Assembly (NCBI RefSeq): GCF_014655295.1 | Contig: NZ_BNBI01000001.1 | Location: 496,001 to 560,000, forward strand | From: Streptomyces fumanus | GTDB taxonomy: Bacteria > Actinomycetota > Actinomycetes > Streptomycetales > Streptomycetaceae | Length of the DNA stretch: 64,000 nt | Direction of reading: 5' to 3' | Part shown: positions 1-10,473 of the stretch, one piece after another | Numbering within the stretch: the first letter of the stretch is position 1 | Layout: each line of letters opens with the position of its first letter | Notes under the pieces: generated by a model | Databases searched by the model: none | What the model saw: only the letters and a program-made list of their open reading frames with translations | Told to the model about the DNA's origin: nothing | Made by a program: the position numbers and the translations under genes

Positions 1-1
1 G

Positions 2-2356
2 GTCCGCGTCGACCTCAACGACAACCACGACTTCACCGACGACACCCCGATGAAGCCGTACAAGGACGGTTTCCAGGTCGGGTACTTCGGCACCGACGAC
101 CCGTCCACGGACGTCGCCGAACGCCAGCCCTTCGTGGTGGAGATCCGCAAGGACGTCGTCTACAACGGCGCCGGCGCCAAGGCCGACTTCGTCAACATCG
201 GCGTCATCGAGTCCGAGCACGGCACCCACGTCGCCGGCATCACCGCCGCCAACGGCCTGTTCGGCGGCAAGATGAACGGCGCCGCCCCGGGCGCGCAGAT
301 CGTCTCCTCGCGGGCCTGCACCTGGTCCGGCGGCTGCACCAACGTCGCGCTCACCGAGGGCATGGTGGACCTCGTCGTCAACCGCGGCGTCGACATCGTC
401 AACATGTCCATCGGCGGCCTGCCCTCGCTCAACGACGGCAACAACGCCCGCGCCGAGCTGTACACCCGGCTCATCGACGACTACGGCGTCCAGTTGGTGA
501 TCTCCGCGGGCAACGACGGCCCCGGCGCCAACACCATCGGCGACCCCGGCCTGGCCGACAAGGTCATCTCGGTCGGCGCCTCCATCTCCAAGGAGACCTG
601 GGCCGCCAACTACGGCTCGGCGGTGGAGAAGAAGTACGCCATGATGCCGTTCTCCTCGCGCGGGCCGCGCGAGGACGGCGGGTTCACGCCGACGCTGACC
701 GCGCCCGGCGCCGCGATCAACACCATCCAGACCTGGCTGCCCGGCGCCCCCGTCGCCGAGGCCGGCTACGCGCTGCCCGCCGGGTACGGCATGCTCCAGG
801 GCACCTCGATGGCCTCCCCGCAGGCCGCGGGCGCCTCCGCGCTGCTGCTGTCGGCCGCCCAGCAGAAGCACCTCGACCTCACCCCGGCCAAGCTGCGCAC
901 GGCGCTGACCTCGACCGCCCGCCACATCAAGGGCACCCAGGCGTACGAGGAGGGCTCCGGCCTGATCGACATCGTGGACGCCTGGAAGGTGATCCGGGCC
1001 GGCGCCGCCGCGCACGACTACACCGTCAAGGCCCCGGTCGACACCGCCTTCTCCGCCAGGCTGGAGACCCCGGGCTACGGCACCGGCCTCTACGACCGCG
1101 AGGGCGGCCTGAAGGCCGGTCAGAAGAAGACGTACGACATCACCCTCACCCGCACCTCCGGCGCCGACCGCCCGGTCCGGCACGAGCTGGGCCTCGCCAA
1201 CAACGCCGGGGACACCTTCCGGATCGTCGGGTCCCGCACGGTGAACCTGCCGCTGAACCAGCCGGTCACCGTCAAGGTGCAGGCCGCGCCCCGGTCCGCC
1301 GGGCTCAAGAGCGCGATCCTCACGGTCGACGACCCGCGCACCGCGGGCACCGACCGGCAGGTCATGGCCACCGTCGTGGTCTCGACGCCGCTGAAGTACA
1401 CCTACTCGGCGTCCGGTTCGGTGCAGCGCAACAGCACCACCTCGTACTTCGTGACCGTCCCCGAGGGCGCGAAGACGCTGGAGGTCGCCATCGGCGGGCT
1501 CAAGGGCAAGAGCCAGACCCGGTTCATCACCATCCACCCGTACGGCGTCCCGCTCGACGAGACCTCCACGCCGTACTGCTACAACAACTACCTCGACGGC
1601 AACGGCTGCCGGCCCGACGTACGCTCGTACGCCGACCCGGAGCCCGGCGTCTGGGAGATCGAGGTCGAGTCGCGCCGCACCTCGCCGCTGCTCGACAACC
1701 CCTACCGCCTCGACATCGCCGTGCTCGGCGCGGACTTCGACCCGGAGACCGTGACCGTGCCCGAGGCCGAGGTGGGCACCCCGGCCACCGCGACCTGGAC
1801 GGTGACCAACCGGTACGCCCCGATCGACGGCAGGCTGACCGGCGGGCCGCTGGGCTCGGCCGCGGCCTCCCGCCCGTCCATCGCGCAGGGCCAGACGCGC
1901 ACCTCCACGGTCGAGGTGCCCGCGGGCGCCGACTCCCTGGACGTGGCCATCGGAGGCGTCTCCGACGCCGGGGCCGACCTCGACCTGGCGGTGTACGACG
2001 CCGACGGGGAGCTGGTCGGGCAGTCCGCCGACGGTGACTCGGAGGAGTCGGTGTCGGTGCCGAAGCCGGCCGCCGGGACCTACACCGTCGAGGTCGTGGG
2101 CTACGCGGTGCCGGCCGGCACCACCGAGTACGACTACCGCGACGTGTACTTCGCCGCCTCCCTCGGCTCGGTCGCCGGGGACGGCACCGGCGCGGTGAAG
2201 CTCGCCACCGGCGGGTCGGCGAAGGTCTCCGGGAGCGTGACGGTGCTCGCCGCCGCGCCGGAGGGCCGCTCGTTCTTCGGCCAGGTGAACCTGGTGAACG
2301 CCCGGGGCACGGTCGCGGGCACCGGCAGCGTGGCGATCGGCAAGGTCGTGCCGTAG
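2..2356 (+). CDS. Secreted S8 (subtilisin-like) serine protease, 5' truncated by window edge
   Basis: The reading frame is open from base 2, so the true start and the catalytic Asp region lie upstream of the window. Visible S8 features are the His box (HGTHVAGI), the oxyanion Asn region (SAGNDGPGAN) and the Ser box (GTSMASPQAAG). The catalytic part ends about 340 residues in. About 430 further residues follow, rich in Thr, Val and Gly, with a stretch resembling a PPC-type beta-sandwich (DLDLAVYDADGELVG). That layout fits a large secreted Streptomyces protease of the tripeptidyl-peptidase-like subtilase group. It would act outside the cell on peptides or proteins. The gene stands alone and ends at a strong hairpin. 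The family is clear; the substrate is unknown. Confidence 0.93.
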   Translation, partial: VRVDLNDNHDFTDDTPMKPYKDGFQVGYFGTDDPSTDVAERQPFVVEIRKDVVYNGAGAKADFVNIGVIESEHGTHVAGITAANGLFGGKMNGAAPGAQIVSSRACTWSGGCTNVALTEGMVDLVVNRGVDIVNMSIGGLPSLNDGNNARAELYTRLIDDYGVQLVISAGNDGPGANTIGDPGLADKVISVGASISKETWAANYGSAVEKKYAMMPFSSRGPREDGGFTPTLTAPGAAINTIQTWLPGAPVAEAGYALPAGYGMLQGTSMASPQAAGASALLLSAAQQKHLDLTPAKLRTALTSTARHIKGTQAYEEGSGLIDIVDAWKVIRAGAAAHDYTVKAPVDTAFSARLETPGYGTGLYDREGGLKAGQKKTYDITLTRTSGADRPVRHELGLANNAGDTFRIVGSRTVNLPLNQPVTVKVQAAPRSAGLKSAILTVDDPRTAGTDRQVMATVVVSTPLKYTYSASGSVQRNSTTSYFVTVPEGAKTLEVAIGGLKGKSQTRFITIHPYGVPLDETSTPYCYNNYLDGNGCRPDVRSYADPEPGVWEIEVESRRTSPLLDNPYRLDIAVLGADFDPETVTVPEAEVGTPATATWTVTNRYAPIDGRLTGGPLGSAAASRPSIAQGQTRTSTVEVPAGADSLDVAIGGVSDAGADLDLAVYDADGELVGQSADGDSEESVSVPKPAAGTYTVEVVGYAVPAGTTEYDYRDVYFAASLGSVAGDGTGAVKLATGGSAKVSGSVTVLAAAPEGRSFFGQVNLVNARGTVAGTGSVAIGKVVP

Positions 2357-2373
2357 TCCGGTACGGCACCAGG

Positions 2374-2401
2374 GGGGCGGGCGCCCGGCGCCCGCCCCTT
2401 T
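2374..2401 (+). terminator. GC-rich hairpin terminator after the S8 protease gene
   Basis: The arms GGGGCGGGCGCC and GGCGCCCGCCCC are nearly contiguous and are followed by TTTG. The hairpin lies 17 bases after the protease stop, between it and a gene converging from the right, so it probably serves both. Confidence 0.7.
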
Positions 2402-2417
2402 GCCGTATCCGCGCCCC

Positions 2418-3140
2418 TCAGTCGCAGGTCAGGGTGCGGGACTCGGGCAGGGCGGCGGTGATCCGGGGGCGTTCGGCGGCGACCGCCCGCGCTCCGGTGA
2501 CCACGGCGTCCGCGGCGGTGCCGTGCCGGGGGAGGCCGATCAGGGCGTGCTCCCCCGGGTGGAGACGGGCGATCGCGTCGTCCAGGACGAAGGTGATCTC
2601 GCGCCCGGACCGGGCGGGCTTGTGGGACCGGGTGACGCGCAGGGTGATCCGGTGCTGTCCCCGTCCCGGTACCGGCTCGGCGGCGGTCACCGTGCCCTCC
2701 GCGACCAGCCGGGCGCAGGCCAGATAGCCCGCGCTGCCGAAGACCGTCCCGGCGTCCTGCCCGGCGGTCGCCTCCGCCTTGCTGCCGGCCGCGTCGTCGG
2801 CGGCCCCGGCCCCGCCGCCCTGCGCCGCCAGCCAGCCCAGACCGGCCACGAACATCCCGGCGCAGGCCACCGCCAGCGCCCCGAACGCGATGTGCGGGCT
2901 CCGGCGCCGCCGCCGGGGGGCGCGGGCGGGCGCGGGCCGCGCCGGCGCGGGCGGCGGGGGCTCGGCCAGGGCCCGGCCGATGACGCCCAACTGCTCCCGC
3001 AGCAGCGCCACGTCCGCCTCGGCGGACCGCCGCTCGGCCTCCGTACCGGCACCGGCACCGGCACCGGGCGCCGGTTCCTCCCCGGTGATCGCGGCCATCA
3101 GCGCGTCCACGGGGACGCGTCCCTCGTGCTCGGCGGCCAT
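2418..3140 (-). CDS. Membrane-anchored partner of the adjacent ECF sigma factor (putative anti-sigma factor)
   Basis: This 240-residue protein starts at ATG 3140, one base past the TGA of the sigma gene, so translation is probably coupled. The N-terminal 70 residues are hydrophilic and presumably cytoplasmic. A Pro/Arg-rich stretch leads into one membrane span around residues 105-125 (FGALAVACAGMFVAGLGWLA). The C-terminal half is extracytoplasmic with basic and beta-rich character. Size, topology and coupling are those expected of an anti-sigma factor, but no zinc-binding HxxxCxxC motif is visible, so this function is inferred from position. It could instead be a secreted partner with no sigma-binding role. 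Confidence 0.75.
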   Translation of the reverse strand: MAAEHEGRVPVDALMAAITGEEPAPGAGAGAGTEAERRSAEADVALLREQLGVIGRALAEPPPPAPARPAPARAPRRRRRSPHIAFGALAVACAGMFVAGLGWLAAQGGGAGAADDAAGSKAEATAGQDAGTVFGSAGYLACARLVAEGTVTAAEPVPGRGQHRITLRVTRSHKPARSGREITFVLDDAIARLHPGEHALIGLPRHGTAADAVVTGARAVAAERPRITAALPESRTLTCD

Positions 3141-3141
3141 G

Positions 3142-3672
3142 TCACACCACCTCGTCCTCGTGCAGGCGGGTGCGCAGCGCACGTACCGCCGAGTGCAGCC
3201 TGCTCTTGACCGTGCCCTCGGGAATGCCCAGCTCCGCCGCGATGCCGCGCACCGGCAGGTCGGCGAAGAACCGCAGCACGACCACCTGCCGCTGGATGTC
3301 GGGCAGCTCGTCCAGGCCCCGGGCGACCGCGAGGGAGAGCAGGCTGGTCTCCTCGCCGGAGGGGTGGTCGCTGTGCCGGAGCGCGGCGAGGCGCTCCCCG
3401 ATCCGCTCCTGGCGGCGTTTGGCGCGGTGCCAGTCCATGGCGAGGTTGGAGGCGACCACCGCCGCCCACGCCGAGACGTTCTCCGGTGCCCCGCGACCGC
3501 TGGCGGCGCGCTCCAGCAGCCGCAGGCGGACCTGCTGCACCCCGTCCGGCAGGTCCGCCTGCGGTACTCCGCCGAGCGCGAGCACCGCCCGCACCCTGCG
3601 TTCCTGTGCCGCGTCCAGCGGGTCGTCGCGTACGGCGTCCTGCTGGCCACGGCGGGTCCTTCCGCGCAGCAC
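3142..3672 (-). CDS. ECF-type RNA polymerase sigma factor
   Basis: This is a sigma-70 family protein of about 176 residues. A region-2-like segment surrounds AWAAVVASNLAMDWHRAKRR. Region 4.2 is clear: RQVVVLRFFADLPVRGIAAE followed by the helix-turn-helix LGIPEGTVKSRLHSAVRAL. GTG 3672 was chosen because a GGAG motif lies about 8 bases upstream; GTG 3678 is nearly as good, and an in-frame ATG at 3735 lacks a ribosome site. The neighbouring membrane protein is the likely regulator. What signal or regulon it controls cannot be read from the sequence. Confidence 0.85.
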   Translation of the reverse strand: MLRGRTRRGQQDAVRDDPLDAAQERRVRAVLALGGVPQADLPDGVQQVRLRLLERAASGRGAPENVSAWAAVVASNLAMDWHRAKRRQERIGERLAALRHSDHPSGEETSLLSLAVARGLDELPDIQRQVVVLRFFADLPVRGIAAELGIPEGTVKSRLHSAVRALRTRLHEDEVV

Positions 3673-3706
3673 GGCCACCCCTCCCCTCGCCGCGTTTCCC
3701 CTATGA

Positions 3707-4906
<1,200 letters not shown>

Positions 4907-4923
4907 GGCCCGGGGCCGGGCGG

Positions 4924-5394
4924 CTAGTCCCTGGTCACCTCGTAGTAGAAGCAGCCGTACTCGACGGCCCGGACGTGGACGAACGCCACGGACGGGTCGT
5001 CGAACGCTTCGTCGAGCGCCGCCGCGAAGTCCCGCTCGACCAGTTGTCCGCCCAGGATGCGGCCCTCGGCGGAGTAGCGGCGCAGCACCCGGTGGGCGTT
5101 GGTGAACGGCAGGTCCGCCCCGGACGGTCCCGGGCACTCCTCGGCGTGCACGAAGACCGGGCCCTGCTCGTCGTAGGCGCCCGGGTCGGCGCCGGTGGCC
5201 GCCGCCCAGCGGCGCAGCGGGGCGTACGACACCAGGGTGATCGACTCGCCGGAAACGCTGTGGCGCAGGCAGCAACGCAGCGGGGCGCCGCCCTCCTCGT
5301 CGGTGACGGGGACCGCCGGGCGGCCGGCGTCGTCGCGGTCGCGCAGCTCCTTCAGGACGTGGGCGGGGATGGCGTGTGCGGTGTAGTGGCTCAT
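4924..5394 (-). CDS. DUF1203 family protein
   Basis: 156 residues, starting at ATG 5394 behind GGAAGG. The sequence has the DUF1203 pattern: an early CCLRHS segment, a central PVFVHAEECPG, and a terminal REYGC-like VRAVEYGCFYYEV. The family has no established reaction. The protein is soluble with no signal peptide. The gene converges on asd, with 17 bases between the stops, and is divergent from pepN, so its promoter shares the 113-base gap with pepN. Confidence 0.8.
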   Translation of the reverse strand: MSHYTAHAIPAHVLKELRDRDDAGRPAVPVTDEEGGAPLRCCLRHSVSGESITLVSYAPLRRWAAATGADPGAYDEQGPVFVHAEECPGPSGADLPFTNAHRVLRRYSAEGRILGGQLVERDFAAALDEAFDDPSVAFVHVRAVEYGCFYYEVTRD

Positions 5395-5507
5395 GCCTTC
5401 CAGGCTCGGCACCGGCCGGGCCGTTGACCGGCGGTATCCGGACATCGCGTTCGGCCCGCCGCACATGGAAGGATGGCGCAACCGACACATATCGAGGAGA
5501 TGACCGC

Positions 5508-8078
5508 GTGCCTGGCACAAACCTGACTCGCGAAGAGGCGCAGCAGCGGGCGAAGCTGATCGGCGTCGACGCCTACGAGATCGACCTCGACCTTTCGGGC
5601 GCGCAGGAGGGCGGCACCTACCGGTCCGTGACCACGGTGCGCTTCGACGTGGCCGAGCAGGGGGCGGAGACCTTCATCGACCTGGTGGCCCCGGCCGTCC
5701 ACGAGGTGGTGCTGAACGGCGACCCGCTGCCGGTCGCCGAGGTCTTCCAGGACGACCGGATCGCCCTGCCGGGGCTGCTGGCCGGCCGCAACGTGCTGCG
5801 GGTCGTCGCCGACTGCGCGTACACCAACACCGGCGAGGGGCTGCACCGGTTCGTCGACCCGGTCGACGAGCAGGCGTACCTCTACACCCAGTTCGAGGTG
5901 CCGGACGCCCGGCGGGTCTTCGCCAGCTTCGAGCAGCCCGACCTGAAGGCGACCTTCCAGTTCACCGTGCGGGCGCCCGAGGGCTGGACGGTCATCTCCA
6001 ACTCGCCGACGCCGGAGCCCGAGGGCAACGTCTGGCGGTTCGAGCCGACGCCGCGCATCTCGACGTACATCACCGCCCTGATCGCGGGCCCGTACCACTC
6101 GGTGCACAGCGTGTACGAGAAGGACGGGCAGAGCGTGCCGCTCGGCATCTACTGCCGTCCCTCGCTCGCCGAGCACCTCGACTCGGACGCGATCTTCGAG
6201 GTGACCCGGCAGGGCTTCGACTGGTTCCAGGAGAAGTTCGACTACCCGTACCCGTTCCAGAAGTACGACCAGCTCTTCGTGCCGGAGTTCAACGCGGGCG
6301 CGATGGAGAACGCGGGCGCGGTGACCATCCGCGACCAGTACGTGTTCCGGTCGAAGGTGACGGACGCGGCGTACGAGACCCGCGCGGAGACGATCCTGCA
6401 CGAGCTGGCCCACATGTGGTTCGGCGACCTGGTCACCATGGAGTGGTGGAACGACCTGTGGCTGAACGAGTCGTTCGCCACCTACACCTCCATCGCCTGC
6501 CAGGCCGCGGCGCCCGGCTCGCGCTGGCCACACTCCTGGACCACGTTCGCCAACTCCATGAAGACCTGGGCGTACCGGCAGGACCAACTGCCCTCCACGC
6601 ACCCGATCATGGCGGACATCCGCGACCTCGACGACGTGCTCGTCAACTTCGACGGCATCACCTACGCCAAGGGCGCCTCCGTCCTCAAGCAGCTCGTCGC
6701 GTACGTCGGCGAGGACGAGTTCTTCCGGGGCGTGCAGGCGTACTTCAAGCGGCACGCGTTCGGCAACACGCGCCTGTCCGACCTGCTGGGCGCCCTGGAG
6801 GAGACCTCCGGGCGGGATCTGAAGACCTGGTCGAAGGCGTGGCTGGAGACGGCCGGCATCAACGTCCTGCGGCCCGAGATCGAGACCGACGCCGACGGCG
6901 TCATCACCTCCTTCGCCGTCCGGCAGGAGGCCCCGGCGCTCCCGGCCGGCGCCAAGGGCGAGCCCACCCTGCGCCCGCACCGCATCGCGGTCGGCGCCTA
7001 CGACCCCGACCCGAGCGGCAAGCTGGTCCGCGTCCGGCGCGTCGAACTGGACGTCGACGGCGAGCTGACCGCCGTACCCGAGCTGGCCGGCACCCGCCGC
7101 CCGGCGGTGGTGCTGCTCAACGACGACGACCTGTCCTACGCCAAGGTCCGCCTGGACGAGGCGTCGCTGGCCTTCGTCACCGAGCACCTCGGCGACTTCG
7201 CCGAGTCCCTGCCGCGCGCCCTGTGCTGGGCGTCGGCCTGGGACATGACCCGGGACGCGGAACTCGCCACCCGCGACTACCTCTCCCTGGTGCTGTCCGG
7301 CATCGGCAAGGAGTCCGACATCGGCGTCGTGCAGTCCCTGCACCGCCAGGTCAAGCTCGCCATCGAGCTGTACGCCGACCCGGCCGCCCGCGAGACGCTG
7401 CTGGCCCGCTGGACCGAGGCCACCCTCGCCCATCTGCGGGCGGCGGCGCCGGGCGGCGACCACCAGTTGGCGTGGGCCCGGGCCTTCTCGGCGGCGGCCC
7501 GCACGCCCGAGCAGCTCGACCTGCTGGAGGCGCTGCTCGACGGGTCCCAGACCGTGCCGGGGCTGGCCGTCGACACCGAGCTGCGCTGGTCGTTCGTGCA
7601 GCGGCTGGCGGCGGTGGGCCGGTTCGACGAGGCGGAGATCGCCGCCGAGTACGAGCGGGACCGCACGGCGGCCGGTGAGCGGCACGCGGCCACCGCGCGG
7701 GCGGCCCGTCCGACGCCGGAGGCCAAGGCGGAGGCGTGGGCGTCGGTCGTGGAGTCCGACAAGCTGCCCAACGCCGTGCAGGAGGCGGTGATCTCCGGCT
7801 TCGTCCAGACCGACCAGCGGGAGCTGCTGGCGCCGTACACCGACCGGTACTTCGAGGTGCTCAAGGGCGTCTGGGAGTCCCGTTCGCACGAGATGGCCCA
7901 GCAGATCGCCGTCGGTCTGTACCCGTCGGTGCAGGTGTCCGAGGAGACCCTCGCCAGGACGGACGCGTGGCTGTCCGCCGCCGAGCCGAACGCCGCGCTG
8001 CGGCGCCTGGTCTCGGAGTCCCGCGCGGGCGTGGAACGCGCGCTGCGGGCGCAGGCGGCGGACGCGGCGGCGAAGTAG
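5508..8078 (+). CDS. pepN: Aminopeptidase N (M1 zinc metalloprotease)
   Basis: An 856-residue cytosolic aminopeptidase that removes N-terminal residues from peptides. The exopeptidase motif GAMENAGAV precedes the zinc site HELAH (residues 298-302), and the downstream third zinc-ligand Glu lies in NESFATY. The long C-terminal helical domain of actinobacterial PepN is complete. Start GTG 5508 follows GAGGAGA. The length matches the family. The gene is monocistronic and ends at a very strong hairpin. Confidence 0.97.
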   Translation: MPGTNLTREEAQQRAKLIGVDAYEIDLDLSGAQEGGTYRSVTTVRFDVAEQGAETFIDLVAPAVHEVVLNGDPLPVAEVFQDDRIALPGLLAGRNVLRVVADCAYTNTGEGLHRFVDPVDEQAYLYTQFEVPDARRVFASFEQPDLKATFQFTVRAPEGWTVISNSPTPEPEGNVWRFEPTPRISTYITALIAGPYHSVHSVYEKDGQSVPLGIYCRPSLAEHLDSDAIFEVTRQGFDWFQEKFDYPYPFQKYDQLFVPEFNAGAMENAGAVTIRDQYVFRSKVTDAAYETRAETILHELAHMWFGDLVTMEWWNDLWLNESFATYTSIACQAAAPGSRWPHSWTTFANSMKTWAYRQDQLPSTHPIMADIRDLDDVLVNFDGITYAKGASVLKQLVAYVGEDEFFRGVQAYFKRHAFGNTRLSDLLGALEETSGRDLKTWSKAWLETAGINVLRPEIETDADGVITSFAVRQEAPALPAGAKGEPTLRPHRIAVGAYDPDPSGKLVRVRRVELDVDGELTAVPELAGTRRPAVVLLNDDDLSYAKVRLDEASLAFVTEHLGDFAESLPRALCWASAWDMTRDAELATRDYLSLVLSGIGKESDIGVVQSLHRQVKLAIELYADPAARETLLARWTEATLAHLRAAAPGGDHQLAWARAFSAAARTPEQLDLLEALLDGSQTVPGLAVDTELRWSFVQRLAAVGRFDEAEIAAEYERDRTAAGERHAATARAARPTPEAKAEAWASVVESDKLPNAVQEAVISGFVQTDQRELLAPYTDRYFEVLKGVWESRSHEMAQQIAVGLYPSVQVSEETLARTDAWLSAAEPNAALRRLVSESRAGVERALRAQAADAAAK

Positions 8079-8082
8079 GCCG

Positions 8083-8127
8083 GGACGGGCCTGCCGTCCC
8101 GGTGATCCCGGGACGGCAGGCCCGTCC
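8083..8127. terminator. Strong bidirectional terminator between pepN and the monooxygenase gene
   Basis: Perfect 20-bp arms (8083-8102 and 8108-8127) enclose a TGATC loop. The hairpin sits between two convergent genes, 5 bases after the pepN stop codon. There is no T-run, as is common in streptomycetes. Confidence 0.9.
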
Positions 8128-8175
8128 GGAGTGCTCCCGCTTCCGGGGCGTGCTGCGGGCGGCAGGTCCGGAGGG

Positions 8176-9645
8176 TCAGGCCACGTGCGCGGCCAGGGCC
8201 GCACCGATCGCCGGCTGGTCCGCGTCGTCCGCCGCCCAGGCCGCGTACCCGTCCGGCCGCACCAGCAGGGTCGTACGGCGGTCGCTCGCCCACCGGCGCA
8301 CCGCGAGCCGGTCGGCGCGGGCGGCCCCGTACTCGTACGCCTGAGGGGTGATCAGCGCGAACCGTCCGCCGCGCAGCGCCTCGTAGAGCCGGCCGCCGTC
8401 CGCGAAGCGCACGTCGGGGACGCGGACGCCGGTGAGGCGGTGGGCGCCGCGCGGGGCGGGGTAGCGGTAGCCGATGCCGGTGACCTGGCCGGTCGCCCGG
8501 CGCCGGACCGGGCCGGCGTGGTCCATGGCGGCGACGGCCACCGTGCGCAGCGCCCGGGTCCAGGGGCGCCGGGCCATCGCGAGGCGGATCAGGCCGCCGC
8601 TGCTGCGGAGCACCGACCTGCCGACGGGGTGGCGTTCGGCCTGGTAGGTGTCGAGCAGGTGCTCGGGCGCCCGGCCGTGCGCGACCGCCGCGAGCTTCCA
8701 GCTCAGGTTGGCCGCGTCCTGCAGGCCGGTGTTCATGCCCTGGCCGCCGGCCGGGCTGTGCACGTGCGCGGCGTCACCGGCGAGGAAGACCCGGCCCACC
8801 CGGTAGGCGGGCGCCTGGCGCTCCTCGCTGTGGAAGCGGGAGATCCAGCGCGGGTCGTGCATGCCGAAGTCGCGGCCCATCACCAGGCGGGTGATCTCCT
8901 TGACCTCGTCCAGGTCGACGGGCTCGCTGTCGGGGACGTTGTGGCCGCGGTGCCAGCCGACGACGCGGTGGTAGCCGTCGCCGAACGGCGCGATGACGGC
9001 GAACGCGCCCGGCACGGAGTCGCCGGTGAGCCGCTCCGCCGGTTCCTCGGCGAGCCGTACGTCGGCGAGGACCACGGACCGGATCACGCCCCGGCCGGGG
9101 AACGGCAGCCCCACCGCGTTCCGCACCGCGCTGCGCACGCCGTCGGCCCCGACGACGTAGGCCGCCCGCAGCTCGCCCGGGGTCCCGCCGGGCCCGCGGA
9201 CGGTGAGGGTCACCCCGTCCGCGTCCTGGCTCAGTCCGGTCACCTCGGTGTCGTAGCGGAACTCGACGCCCGCCTCGGCCGCCCGCTGCCGCAGCACCTT
9301 CTCCACCTCGTACTGCGGGAGGACCAGGACGTGGTTGAAGCGGGAGGGGAGGGCGGCGAAGTCGAGGCTGAGATGGAAGAAGCGGAGCTGGTCGAGGGGG
9401 CGGCCGACCGCCTCCAGCGGCTCGGCGAGGCCGCGGGCATCGAGCTGCTCCAGGCTGCGGGCGTGCAGTCCGAAGGCGCGGGAGAGGTTGCTGATGCCGC
9501 TGGGGCGCTTCTCCACGAGGGTGACGGGGACGCCGGCGGCGGCGAGATCACCGGCGAGCAGCAGGCCGGTGGGGCCGGCGCCGACGACGATCACGGGGTG
9601 AGGCTGGGGGTGGGAGTGCGGGTGCGGGTGCGGCGTGGCGTGCAT
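8176..9645 (-). CDS. FAD-dependent aromatic-type monooxygenase (PheA/TfdB/UbiH fold)
   Basis: A 489-residue group A flavoprotein hydroxylase. It shows the FAD Rossmann motif VIVVGAGPTGLLLAGDLA, the DG motif (VVGADGVRSAVR) and the second FAD motif GDAAHVHSPAGGQGMN. Start ATG 9645 has an ideal AGGAGG site. The N terminus is His/Pro-rich (HPHPHSHPQPHP) before the Rossmann strand, which is unusual. The gene is divergent from a TetR regulator across a repeat-filled operator region, the usual layout for an inducible detoxification or drug-modifying hydroxylase. Related enzymes hydroxylate rifamycins, tetracyclines or phenolics, but the substrate cannot be assigned here. Confidence 0.9.
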   Translation of the reverse strand: MHATPHPHPHSHPQPHPVIVVGAGPTGLLLAGDLAAAGVPVTLVEKRPSGISNLSRAFGLHARSLEQLDARGLAEPLEAVGRPLDQLRFFHLSLDFAALPSRFNHVLVLPQYEVEKVLRQRAAEAGVEFRYDTEVTGLSQDADGVTLTVRGPGGTPGELRAAYVVGADGVRSAVRNAVGLPFPGRGVIRSVVLADVRLAEEPAERLTGDSVPGAFAVIAPFGDGYHRVVGWHRGHNVPDSEPVDLDEVKEITRLVMGRDFGMHDPRWISRFHSEERQAPAYRVGRVFLAGDAAHVHSPAGGQGMNTGLQDAANLSWKLAAVAHGRAPEHLLDTYQAERHPVGRSVLRSSGGLIRLAMARRPWTRALRTVAVAAMDHAGPVRRRATGQVTGIGYRYPAPRGAHRLTGVRVPDVRFADGGRLYEALRGGRFALITPQAYEYGAARADRLAVRRWASDRRTTLLVRPDGYAAWAADDADQPAIGAALAAHVA

Positions 9646-9666
9646 GTGGCGGCCTCCTGAGGGTGC

Positions 9667-9760
9667 CAACGGTTGTTTGCCAACAGTTGTTGCCAACGCT
9701 TGTTGTCACGATAGGCGGGTGGACGAGGGTGCGTCAACGCTTGTTGGCCAACACTTGTTG
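9667..9760. promoter_or_regulatory. Five-copy operator array CAACNNTTGTTG between monooxygenase and TetR genes
   Basis: Near-identical 12-bp units of the form CAACNNTTGTTG lie at 9667, 9681, 9694, 9735 and 9749; the first ends in T. Starts are 13-14 bases apart within two clusters (three plus two). Each unit is partly palindromic. The array fills the divergent promoter region and probably binds the adjacent TetR protein, possibly cooperatively on both promoters. Confidence 0.8.
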
Positions 9761-9790
9761 GCCATCACCCGTTGGTCTACGCTCCTCGAC

Positions 9791-10420
9791 ATGCCCTCCC
9801 CGACCGACAGCACCGCCCCCGCGGACACCACGAGCCCCACCGGCCCCACCGGCCCCACCGGCCCCGCCGCCCGCCGCTCCGACGCCACCCGTGCCGCGAT
9901 CCTCGACGCGGCGCGCGAGCGGTTCGCCGCCGACGGGTACGAGCGGGCCACCATCCGGGCCATCGCCAAGGACGCCCGGATCGACCCCTCGATGGTGATG
10001 CGCTACTACGGCAGCAAGGAGGGCCTGTTCGCCGCGGCCGTCGCCGTCGACCTGCGGATCCCCGACCTCGCCGCGCTCCCCCGCGCCACCGTCGGCGAGA
10101 CCCTGGTGCGGCACTTCCTCGCCCAGTGGCGGGAGAACGAGGTGCTCACCGCCCTGTTCCGGGTCGCCGCCTCCAACCCGGCCGGGGCCGAGCGCACCCG
10201 GGGCCTGTTCCGCGACCAGTTGCTGCCGGCGGTGCGGCGGGTCTGCCCCGACCCCGAGCAGGTGCCGGCCCGCGCCGCCCTGGTCGCGGCGCAGTTGCTG
10301 GGCTTCGGGCTGACCCGTTTCGTGCTGCGCTTCCCGGCCGCCGTGGAGCTGCACGACGAGGAGGTCGTGGCCTGGCTGGGCCCCACCGTGCAGCGCTACC
10401 TCACCGCCCCGCACCCCTGA
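9791..10420 (+). CDS. TetR family transcriptional regulator
   Basis: A 209-residue repressor-type protein. After a low-complexity start (TGPTGPTGP) comes a canonical TetR HTH: AARERFAADGYERATIRAIA, then DPSMVMRYYGSKEGLF. The ligand-binding part carries a TetR C-terminal domain with conserved LLGFGLTRFVLRF. ATG 9791 lacks a ribosome site, so the mRNA may be leaderless. Its divergent partner is the flavin monooxygenase, so it likely represses that gene and itself through the repeat array and is released by the enzyme's substrate. Confidence 0.92.
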   Translation: MPSPTDSTAPADTTSPTGPTGPTGPAARRSDATRAAILDAARERFAADGYERATIRAIAKDARIDPSMVMRYYGSKEGLFAAAVAVDLRIPDLAALPRATVGETLVRHFLAQWRENEVLTALFRVAASNPAGAERTRGLFRDQLLPAVRRVCPDPEQVPARAALVAAQLLGFGLTRFVLRFPAAVELHDEEVVAWLGPTVQRYLTAPHP

Positions 10421-10473
10421 CCGGACCCGGCCCGGAGAACACCGGCCCCGAGAACACCGGCCCGGAACGCCGC

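Noticed and set aside
1527..2369. Long minus-strand frame opposite the S8 protease
   Set aside because: Product is almost only Arg, Pro, Ser and Gly, the usual antisense shadow of a high-GC gene; the plus frame has clear protease features.
5391..8204. 937-codon minus-strand frame opposite pepN
   Set aside because: Low-complexity Arg/Gly/Val/Leu shadow; the terminator and pepN motifs settle the strand.
9667..9760. Short CRISPR-like repeats
   Set aside because: 12-bp units with 1-2 base spacing within clusters in a divergent promoter are operators, not repeat-spacer units.
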